Assembly: GCA_003445795.1 (NCBI GenBank)
Contig: DMCN01000007.1
Location: 1 to 22,910, forward strand
Source of the DNA: Gallionellaceae bacterium
Lineage (GTDB): Bacteria > Pseudomonadota > Gammaproteobacteria > Burkholderiales > Gallionellaceae
Length of the DNA: 22,910 nucleotides
Direction of reading: 5' to 3'
Under the pieces are notes generated by a model that saw only the letters and a program-made list of their open reading frames with translations, ran no database searches and had not been told where the DNA came from. Positions 6,467 to 12,435 of the stretch are shown piece by piece (the stretch's first letter is position 1; every line of letters starts with the position of its first letter). The position numbers were made by a program, and so were the translations under genes.

Positions 6467-7036
6467 CTATTTCCCGGAAGGGCACGTCACGGTATAGACG
6501 AGGCTGACCTTGCGTTGTTTGTTGGCCTCATAGAACAACACCGAATTCAATAAATTGTCAGCTTGCCAGCCATCGATTTCATACTTACTCATGAAACTCT
6601 CTATGCCTTGGAACTGCGATTGACTCAGCCCGACATGCCAGGCAAAGACGTTGAATGACCGGTCTTGGGAGAGCCTGCAAATGTCTTCTTTCGTGCCCTC
6701 GAAGATCACGTACTCTTTGCTGCCTGGGAGACGCGCGAAGAATGGGGTTGCAGGACTTACTAGCTCGCCATGTCGCAACGGCAACCAGCCGCCACTGGTT
6801 GTCCAATAGGCAGCATTGCCAACACCTGTCTTTGGGCTGTTTTCACGGGTCGTGGCAAGCACTCCGAAGGCGCCTGGTTTGCCTGCGTCTGCCCCTGCCT
6901 CGAAGCTGACGCGGATCTCTATCCGGGAGCAGTCAGGAGCGACGCACAATCTTGTTGCCGTTGCCTTGGCTTCTACTGCGGGAGAGCAAATCAGGCAGGT
7001 TCCCAGAAGGAGGGGGGAAATGAGGTTGCGTTTCAT
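6467..7036 (-). CDS. Secreted protein of the conjugation operon, unknown function
   Basis: The start is set at ATG 7036, preceded by a strong GAGGAGG 5 nt away and giving a 189-residue protein with an N-terminal signal peptide (MKRNLISPLLLGTCLICSPAVEA, cleavage probably after VEA). The open frame extends upstream to 7189 within the trbJ end, but this extension lacks a ribosome site. The mature protein has several cysteines (LCVAPDCSR, DICRL, VTCPSGK), consistent with a disulfide-bonded periplasmic protein. It starts inside trbJ's 3' end. Its position after trbJ corresponds loosely to RK2 trbM, but I do not see TrbM motifs, so I leave it unnamed. Confidence 0.7.
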   Translation of the reverse strand: MKRNLISPLLLGTCLICSPAVEAKATATRLCVAPDCSRIEIRVSFEAGADAGKPGAFGVLATTRENSPKTGVGNAAYWTTSGGWLPLRHGELVSPATPFFARLPGSKEYVIFEGTKEDICRLSQDRSFNVFAWHVGLSQSQFQGIESFMSKYEIDGWQADNLLNSVLFYEANKQRKVSLVYTVTCPSGK

Positions 7037-7046
7037 GGAGTCCTCC

Positions 7047-7895
7047 TCAAAACGGCTTACTGTTGCGACCGCCCGGCCCCATGTAGCTATCTGACGGAAT
7101 GTCGAGCGGGGGGCCGAATCCTTCATCTGCCATGCCTTTACCTGCCTTTGCTGCTGCAATTTCGTCGGCAATCTCCTTCCCTGTGTCATTTGCTTGGCCA
7201 GACATTATGCTGTTCAGCGTTTCCTGGATGGACTGGAGGAACTGTAGCGATTGGGCTGTCGCGCTTGACACGACTTTCAGGTTGGCCGTATCACCCGCAG
7301 CCACCGCACTGCTCTCGATCACCTTGTTGATGTTTTCATTGCGATCCTGTGCGCCATCCCAGTAAGCTTTCGACAACTCGTAGGCCTTCATGGCCTGTTG
7401 TTTGCGCATGTCGCTCCAGATCTGGAATCGAGACCCTTCACCAAGACCGATTGATGAAGGGTTTTCCAGATTCTTCAGCGCGTTGGTGCCGACGTTTGAA
7501 ATATTGTTCGCAATTTCGTTGGCCAGCTTTGCTATGCGCTCATTGTTAGCGATGAGTTTAGTGACGTTGGGAATGACGGCTTCAAGAGGGTTTTCCTGAT
7601 ACTGCCGCGTTAAGAGCTCTGCCTGAATGATCGCGTTTTGTGTGGCCAGTGTCTCTTGGGCGAGTTGCTCTGCTTGCATTGCATAGCTCTTCAACTGCGT
7701 CAGGGATAATTCATTTGTCGCAGCATCCATGCTTGCAGTACTGGCCGCAATTTCGCCAGTACTCAAGGCCGTGCAGAGTCCGCTGAGGCTTACCCCGGTA
7801 CCGTTTGTGTAAACGTCGGGCGCTACACATTCTGCGCGGGCAACGCTTGCTGTTAGAACGAGTGCAAGGGTGTACATGACGTAAATCAGCTTCAT
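7047..7895 (-). CDS. trbJ: TrbJ-like (VirB5-type) conjugative transfer protein
   Basis: From ATG 7895 the product is 282 residues; an AAGGAGG ribosome site lies 8 nt upstream, and trbL ends 13 nt before. A signal peptide (MKLIYVMYTLALVLTASVARA) predicts a periplasmic protein. The mature part is a long amphipathic helical region (about 60-240: QLKSYAMQAEQLAQETLATQNAIIQAELL, with the Gln/Ala/Leu pattern), as in TrbJ, the VirB5-like minor pilus/tip component of P-type (IncP) T4SSs. The C terminus is Gly/Pro-rich. Assignment rests on the helical pattern, signal peptide and neighbouring trbL; sequence identity to RK2 TrbJ could not be measured. The upstream-extended frame to 8117 overlaps trbL and is rejected. 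Confidence 0.72.
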   Translation of the reverse strand: MKLIYVMYTLALVLTASVARAECVAPDVYTNGTGVSLSGLCTALSTGEIAASTASMDAATNELSLTQLKSYAMQAEQLAQETLATQNAIIQAELLTRQYQENPLEAVIPNVTKLIANNERIAKLANEIANNISNVGTNALKNLENPSSIGLGEGSRFQIWSDMRKQQAMKAYELSKAYWDGAQDRNENINKVIESSAVAAGDTANLKVVSSATAQSLQFLQSIQETLNSIMSGQANDTGKEIADEIAAAKAGKGMADEGFGPPLDIPSDSYMGPGGRNSKPF

Positions 7896-7908
7896 GATTG
7901 CTTCCTCC

Positions 7909-9618
7909 TTAGTCGTGCTGGTGGGTGTTGATTGAGACCTGCGTCGCCTGACGTTCTTGCTGGGTTTGCTCGGCCAGCTTTCCCAGGTGCTGTTTGAGCT
8001 GATCGGCAGTGGTCTTCTCGCGCTTCGGTGCATTTGCTGGATCTGTCGGCTTGCCAGATCCGCTTTCCCGCAGGGGGGCTCCGCCGATGGTGGCAGGCGC
8101 AGCAGCAGAATTGTCATTGGTGGCTATCGGTTCATGGGATAGGCCAGTTCCATTTCCACGCTGCGGGGCATCGCCGATGTTGTTTGTCGGCGAGGAGTTT
8201 TGGGAAGACGTAGCAAGAGGCGGTTGAGGTTCGCCGGGTGCCTGGACTGCACTTGGGGAGGAATGGACGCCTCCAGTTCCCTGCGAGTCTTGCTGCGTGA
8301 CTGTAGAGGTTGTTCCGGGGGCCTGCGACGATGGTTCAGGTGTGCCCGCCGACTTACTGCTCGTACCGCTGGCTTGATCTGATCTCACGTTGGAGGCAGT
8401 CTCCGCTTGGTTTCGTTGAGGCGCAGCAGACGTGCTTGTGGACTTAGACGAACTGGGGCCTGGGGAGTCGGCAATTGTTGCCATAGCACGCGTTGGGGCA
8501 GGGGACGGATCCTGGATAGCGCCGGTTCCGCTCTTGGAGGCATTACTGATCGAGCCTTCGCCCCCCAGCTTCTTCATGAAGTCACCCATCGATTGTGATG
8601 CAGCGCCCGCACCGCTAGCGGCGCCCAGTGCACCCTGCATTGCAGCCACTACGGCACCGCCTGCGGCCGCGCCGGCGATGGCGGCTCCAACCATGTCGCC
8701 GCTGCCAAGGTTCGCGGATCCACTTGCCAGCGCGGCTGCAATTTGATCTGCCTTGAACGCGATGAATGCCAACAGGAGATACCCGAACACGGCCACCAAG
8801 GCCATCTGCACTATGTTGGGATCGGCCTCGCTGTTGGCATATGTGTTCAGGTTGGCACCGACCTTGGCCATGCCACCGACGACTACGCCCAGGATGATGA
8901 TTCGATAGATCAGAGCAAGCATCGACTTGAAGGGGGCGAATCCTTGGTCTCGCAGTGCACTCAGCCCCAACAAGGCCAAGCTAAACGGCAGGAGAGCAAG
9001 GATCAGCGCAGTTTCAACCTTGATCATGAAGACTTTGAGAGCCACATACGCCGTGCAGAATAAAATGGTCAAAAAAATCACCCCTAGCGTGATTGAAGCC
9101 ATAATTGCAGCGGCAAGTGACACAGCAGCTCCACCCTGCAGGATGGACGACCAGCTGCTTGGCACGGTGGCCATTACCGTCTTTTGAATTGCCATTACAG
9201 TGTTGCTGTAGCCAGAAAGCCCAGCAGCAATCACACCATTGCTGGAAAAGTCGGCACTGGTCGAGGTCGTCCACGAAATCGCGTTATTCAGGAAATATTG
9301 AACGGTGTTGGCAATAAAGTTATAGGCAACACTATTCGTCATCAGGTACAGACAGAACAGCATCCACAGAATGCCTTTCGCGACCTTACCCACTGCAAGA
9401 TCAATCTCACCATTCCCGACCGCACCAATCAACGTGATCGTGAATTGCACCAGTGTTAGTACATAGAACAACCTCAAACCGATGGAGGTCAGATTCGCGT
9501 TCAATGCAGATGTTGCGGTCTTGATCCACTCGTAGCTGGTGCCGGTTGGGTCTGCTGTGGCGGCTGTAGCAAGTGCCGGGAGGCAACACACCAGGATGAC
9601 AAGAATGAACCGTCTCAT
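7909..9618 (-). CDS. trbL: TrbL-like (VirB6-type) inner-membrane channel protein
   Basis: The 569-residue protein has a signal sequence (MRRFILVILVCCLPALATAATA). Six or so hydrophobic segments follow between residues about 45 and 305, then a long Ala/Gly then Ser/Pro/Gly/Thr-rich tail (about 310-569) with no hydrophobic segments. This is the layout of TrbL/VirB6 proteins, which form part of the inner-membrane channel of P-type type IV secretion systems. The start overlaps the upstream 49-aa gene by ATGA, with GGAGG before it. The next gene is trbJ. The tail length and low complexity are within the known TrbL range. No TrbB-TrbI genes are present in the window. Confidence 0.85.
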   Translation of the reverse strand: MRRFILVILVCCLPALATAATADPTGTSYEWIKTATSALNANLTSIGLRLFYVLTLVQFTITLIGAVGNGEIDLAVGKVAKGILWMLFCLYLMTNSVAYNFIANTVQYFLNNAISWTTSTSADFSSNGVIAAGLSGYSNTVMAIQKTVMATVPSSWSSILQGGAAVSLAAAIMASITLGVIFLTILFCTAYVALKVFMIKVETALILALLPFSLALLGLSALRDQGFAPFKSMLALIYRIIILGVVVGGMAKVGANLNTYANSEADPNIVQMALVAVFGYLLLAFIAFKADQIAAALASGSANLGSGDMVGAAIAGAAAGGAVVAAMQGALGAASGAGAASQSMGDFMKKLGGEGSISNASKSGTGAIQDPSPAPTRAMATIADSPGPSSSKSTSTSAAPQRNQAETASNVRSDQASGTSSKSAGTPEPSSQAPGTTSTVTQQDSQGTGGVHSSPSAVQAPGEPQPPLATSSQNSSPTNNIGDAPQRGNGTGLSHEPIATNDNSAAAPATIGGAPLRESGSGKPTDPANAPKREKTTADQLKQHLGKLAEQTQQERQATQVSINTHQHD

Positions 9619-9764
9619 GGCGTCACCTCCAGTGCCCCGCTGCTGATCATCACAAAAATGTTGATGATCACCATGGCAACCATGAGGAATGCAAATACTT
9701 TGGGCGTGAGTTTCTTGTCGAGTAGTTTGCGCACCTGCTGCTGAAATTCCGAATACTTTTTCAT
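9615..9764 (-). CDS. Small single-span membrane protein (49 aa)
   Basis: ATG 9764 with an AAGGGA ribosome site (11 nt upstream) gives MKKYSEFQQQVRKLLDKKLTPK, then a membrane helix (FAFLMVAMVIINIFVMISSGAL). Charged residues at the N side put it in the cytoplasm. The stop overlaps the trbL start by ATGA, so TrbL is probably translated only when this ORF is. Small membrane proteins at this position can act as channel assembly or exclusion factors (RK2 TrbK is a small lipoprotein), but this one has no lipobox. No family recognised. The longer frame up to 9899 lacks a ribosome site. Confidence 0.6.
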   Translation of the reverse strand: MKKYSEFQQQVRKLLDKKLTPKVFAFLMVAMVIINIFVMISSGALEVTP

Positions 9765-9777
9765 GACATATATCCCT

Positions 9778-10017
9778 TCAATTCGTGATTGGCTCCAAGC
9801 CATCGCTCCCGTACTTTGCGACGAATGCGTGCCTTTTAGCTTCGATGTCGGCGAAAGGAATCCTTGATGCAGCAGGGCCAGTCCCCCACGAGGGGGCACG
9901 ACTGCGAATCGCGATCCATACAGTTCGCGGAATTCTGTACGCCGACTCTGGTGTTAAGGTGCTGCCTGATTGGTCGTAAGCGCTGCCCAATTGCTTTGGT
10001 AAAATGTTGCTAGCCAT
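9778..10017 (-). CDS. Small hypothetical protein (79 aa) of the conjugation operon
   Basis: ATG 10017 is preceded by an excellent GGAGG 5 nt away. The product has no hydrophobic segment or signal peptide and is rich in Arg, Ser and Pro (TPESAYRIPRTVWIAIRSRAPSW, ADIEAKRHAFVAKYGSDG). It sits between traM and the small membrane protein, 13 nt before the latter. No recognised family. The strong ribosome site and tight packing support a real gene; a cytoplasmic adaptor or DNA-binding accessory is possible but only guessed. Confidence 0.6.
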   Translation of the reverse strand: MASNILPKQLGSAYDQSGSTLTPESAYRIPRTVWIAIRSRAPSWGTGPAASRIPFADIEAKRHAFVAKYGSDGLEPITN

Positions 10018-10045
10018 GTCTACCTCCGTGTAGGTGATTTGGTCA

Positions 10046-10079
10046 GGGTTGGACTGGTGTTAGCGCACCAGCCCAACCC
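10046..10079. repeat. Stem-loop between traM and the 79-aa ORF
   Basis: GGGTTGG A CTGGTG and CACCAG C CCAACCC pair over 13 bp with one mismatch around a 6-nt loop. It has no T-run on the - strand, so it is more likely an mRNA-stabilising or attenuating hairpin between operon segments than a full terminator. Confidence 0.6.
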
Positions 10080-10082
10080 GCT

Positions 10083-10568
10083 TCAATCTGCTTGCTTTGC
10101 TATTCGCCAGCCTGCTACGTATCGATTACCGTCGCTCGCTGTGTAGGGATGCGGCATGCAATATGTCTCCCCCCTGACGTTTTCGATGCGCCAGCCTTTG
10201 CCGGTACACGCTGCAAGCATCGTGATGTCAGTGCTGTAGGCCCACGCGGACTGAATTGCCTTGTCCTTACGCGACATGTTCAGTCCGACTAGCATGCCCA
10301 CCGCCATCGACGCGAGAAGAACAGTGCCGCAGATCACTACGGTGATCATTACTGCCCGCTCGCTGGATGGTTTTGGTGCAACGACGTTGATGTCTTTGAG
10401 CGACTCGAGGATCCGCGCGCGGTCGGCCAAGAGTTGCCGATTCATCGCCTCGTAGGATTTTGCGGTTGATGGGACGAGCGAGTTGAGCTTGGCAACTTGG
10501 TCATGCAGCTTGCCCACGTCACCCAAGAGCTCGGCCATAAGTGCATCCAGCGCGGATCCCTTGTTCAT
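10083..10568 (-). CDS. traM: TraM-like conjugal transfer membrane protein
   Basis: The 161-residue protein has a helical N-terminal region (1-60: LDALMAELLGDVGKLHDQVAKLNSL, then MNRQLLADRARILESLKDI). One membrane helix follows at about 72-96, then a basic linker and a C-terminal part with Cys residues (MLAACTGKGWRIENVRGETYCMPHPY). Its size and position directly after traL match the RK2 traKLM order, where TraM is required for efficient transfer but is not part of the relaxosome core. ATG 10568 overlaps the traL stop by ATGA. The name rests mainly on gene order and size, so it is tentative. Confidence 0.6.
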   Translation of the reverse strand: MNKGSALDALMAELLGDVGKLHDQVAKLNSLVPSTAKSYEAMNRQLLADRARILESLKDINVVAPKPSSERAVMITVVICGTVLLASMAVGMLVGLNMSRKDKAIQSAWAYSTDITMLAACTGKGWRIENVRGETYCMPHPYTASDGNRYVAGWRIAKQAD

Positions 10569-11302
10569 GCCGCGTCCTCGCCGAACAGCGCCTCGAACAC
10601 CTGATCCAGTTCGTTGTTGACGCCTGTAGCCAGACGTTTAACGGCGATCTGTCGACTGTACTTTTGCTTCTCAGCGGCGCTCGTGGCGGACTTGAGCAGC
10701 GATTTGTAGTCGGTGTCGTCTGCGATGATCTGGGTGATTGTTACACCGGGCGGGACTTTGGCGAACAGCTCGCTCGTATGGATCACCGCATTCCTGGCCA
10801 AAGTGAATTTGCGCTCGGCGTCCCAATATTTCAGGATGGATGCGAACACCTGATTTGCATCATCCTCGTGCTCAACGCGGTTGAAAACGACGCGAATCTT
10901 GTCTGCAGGCACGCCAGTGTCGGATAGAGCTTCGATCGTCGTGATCGTGTCCCTGATTTGTTTCTTGTCCGGCACGCACGGCACGACGTAGTAATCAAAG
11001 TCCTCGTGCGATCCGGCGTATTCCTGCATCTTGCCAATGAATACCTCGGCGTTGCTCGCGCCGACGTCACAAACGATGCTGCCATCCATTACCGCGATAG
11101 CTTCCATCAGTTGACCAAATTGTCTGCCCTTGATCGCATCCGTCTCGAACTCGTCTCCGTTAATCGATTCGACACTGATGATTTTTGCGTTGAGTCGTGG
11201 AGCAATCAGATGCCGCGCTGAGGTGGTTTTGCCGGCGTTTCCAGACACGTTAATCACGGCAATTCTGGCTCGGCTTTGGAGGTTTTGCAGCAGGTTGCTC
11301 AT
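10565..11302 (-). CDS. traL: TraL-like ParA/MinD-family ATPase
   Basis: From ATG 11302 (AAAGGAA ribosome site) the product is 245 residues, close to RK2 TraL. A Walker A motif, VSGNAGKTT (residues about 19-27), and a Walker B-like hydrophobic-Asp segment (SIVCDVGASNAE) indicate a deviant P-loop ATPase of the CobQ/ParA class. TraL in IncP plasmids is encoded between traK and traM; its exact role in transfer is poorly defined, but it is thought to be a cytoplasmic ATPase. The stop overlaps traM by ATGA, and traK ends 29 nt upstream. The open frame to 11335 adds 11 residues without a ribosome site. Confidence 0.78.
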   Translation of the reverse strand: MSNLLQNLQSRARIAVINVSGNAGKTTSARHLIAPRLNAKIISVESINGDEFETDAIKGRQFGQLMEAIAVMDGSIVCDVGASNAEVFIGKMQEYAGSHEDFDYYVVPCVPDKKQIRDTITTIEALSDTGVPADKIRVVFNRVEHEDDANQVFASILKYWDAERKFTLARNAVIHTSELFAKVPPGVTITQIIADDTDYKSLLKSATSAAEKQKYSRQIAVKRLATGVNNELDQVFEALFGEDAA

Positions 11303-11331
11303 TTTGCAGTTCCTTTCGGTGGTTGAAAAAA

Positions 11332-11754
11332 TCAATGCTTGAGAAGAGGGTTTGCGTCATCGTCTGGCGCGTATTGCAATGCCTTAGCTTTGTGCCGATT
11401 TAGGGATGCGTCGGCCAATAGATCCTTCTCATCATTAGTTGGAGTTGAGGTTGGGGATGGAGTTGGAGCGCTACTCCTACGCGCTGTCTGGACGGGCGAT
11501 TTTGCGGACTTTGTATTTGATCTGGCGCGCGCCTTGCGGATGCGATGGATCGCCACCTCGAAGGCGCGCAAAGTCCCCCCGAATCCATTGTCAGCTAGTA
11601 CCTTATGGACATCCTTGATGCGAACTCCGGCCCGCAGGGCTGATTCAATTTCGTCGAAGATTTCGCGAACCCGCGCAGTCACGGATCGATTCCGCCCAGT
11701 CGAAAGCGCTCGCAGCGATTCGATGATTTTGTCCTTGTCCTGGTGCTCGTCCAT
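11332..11754 (-). CDS. traK: TraK-like oriT-binding accessory protein
   Basis: The 140-residue basic protein has a helical, HTH-like segment (about 30-72: EIFDEIESALRAGVRIKDVHKVLADNGFGGTLRAFEVAIHRIRKAR) of the type seen in TraK/MobC-like proteins. A Lys/Ser/Pro/Thr-rich tail follows (75-115). In RK2, TraK binds curved DNA beside oriT and bends it for relaxosome formation. Here the gene starts 19 nt from tandem TGTGATT repeats and faces away from oriT, exactly the RK2 arrangement. ATG 11754 has only a weak AGGG site. The name rests on position, length, charge and HTH pattern. Confidence 0.75.
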   Translation of the reverse strand: MDEHQDKDKIIESLRALSTGRNRSVTARVREIFDEIESALRAGVRIKDVHKVLADNGFGGTLRAFEVAIHRIRKARARSNTKSAKSPVQTARRSSAPTPSPTSTPTNDEKDLLADASLNRHKAKALQYAPDDDANPLLKH

Positions 11755-12072
11755 CTGCCCTATCTGCCTGTGAGTTGTTGTGATTTTTTGCGCCGTGCTG
11801 TGATTCGCTGCGCATTTCGTTGAGTGCAGTATGTGTATCTGCGATTGCCAAATCTATTCATGTTGTCTTCGCGCTCGGCTTCTATGGTTTCGCGCTCACT
11901 TTCGAGACTCAAGCCCCAGTAGAAGTAGGATTCGCGCATCTAAGCAGAGGGCAGGACGGTACGCGGTGATACCGCGTAGAAACCACACTCAACGGCTGCG
12001 CCTTATTCGTGATGGTTGTCCTGCGCCTGCGGCGGGCAGATAGACAGAGGATTCGTTTGGAGAGGAATGGAT
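11755..12072. other. oriT: oriT region between divergent traK and traJ
   Basis: This 318-bp non-coding stretch separates traK (-) from traJ (+). It contains, from the left, two 15-bp TGTGATT...TGCGC repeats 20 bp apart (11779-11793 and 11799-11813), two TTCGCGCTC repeats 21 bp apart (11868-11876 and 11889-11897), and the nic region with its inverted repeat (11950-11978). About 20-bp spacing puts repeats on one helical face, as expected for cooperative binding of a TraK-like bending protein. The layout copies RK2, where oriT lies between traK and traJ. Promoters for both operons must also lie here, but I could not place them convincingly. Confidence 0.85.
11950..11978 (-). other. nic: Predicted nic site and 19-bp TraJ-binding inverted repeat
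   Basis: On the - strand the sequence TCCTG then CCC (complement of 11956-11950) matches the IncP nic core, where RK2 has ATCCTG then CCC. The cut would fall between 11952 and 11951. Eight base pairs away a perfect 19-bp inverted repeat occupies 11960-11978 (TACGCGGT, GAT, ACCGCGTA). RK2 has an equivalent repeat whose arm is bound by TraJ about 8 bp from nic. The orientation relative to traJ is also the same as in RK2. Confidence 0.78.
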
Positions 12073-12435
12073 ATGGCTTCCGAGTCGCGCAAGAAAACCA
12101 AGTTGATCCAGGTTAGGGCAACGCCCGACGAGAAGGTTGTTCTGAAGGATCGCGCCTTAGAGTTTGGAGTGTCTGTTGGCGAGCTTTGCCGGCAGGCAAT
12201 ATTTGGCTCTAAACCGAAGTCATTGGCAGACCAGAACGCAATTCAAGAGTTGGCTACATTGCGCGCCGATCTTGGCCGCCTAGGGGGGCTATTGAAAGGG
12301 TGGCTGGCGGGATCCTTCCAACAACAGCCTCCGGCTATCAAGACGCGCGACGACGTTGTGAAGCTATTACGCCAAATTGAGGAATCACAGAAGAGTGTGG
12401 TTGAGGTCGCGCAGAGGATAGGTAAGTCCAAGTGA
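12073..12435 (+). CDS. traJ: TraJ relaxosome protein (IncP type)
   Basis: The 120-residue protein closely follows RK2 TraJ in length and order. A basic N terminus (ASESRKKTKLIQVRATPDEKVVLKDRALEFGVSVGELCRQAI) has ribbon-helix-helix character. The diagnostic segment LRADLGRLGGLLKGWL matches the DLGRLGGLLK motif of IncP TraJ. A helical C terminus follows. TraJ binds the oriT inverted repeat beside nic and recruits TraI. ATG 12073 is 6 nt after AGAGGA; ATG 12067, directly after it, is too close, and the frame upstream to 12016 lacks a ribosome site. The stop overlaps the traI GTG. Confidence 0.88.
   Translation: MASESRKKTKLIQVRATPDEKVVLKDRALEFGVSVGELCRQAIFGSKPKSLADQNAIQELATLRADLGRLGGLLKGWLAGSFQQQPPAIKTRDDVVKLLRQIEESQKSVVEVAQRIGKSK

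Noticed and set aside
6467..7036. Calling this gene trbM from its position after trbJ.
   Set aside because: The expected TrbM motifs are not seen; position alone is not enough.
8407..9187. Several + strand frames opposite trbL.
   Set aside because: They are shadows of the hydrophobic and low-complexity trbL coding sequence.
12014..12030. Second nic-like GTCCTGC on the + strand near traJ.
   Set aside because: It lacks an inverted repeat at the right distance and has the wrong orientation relative to traJ compared with IncP oriTs.
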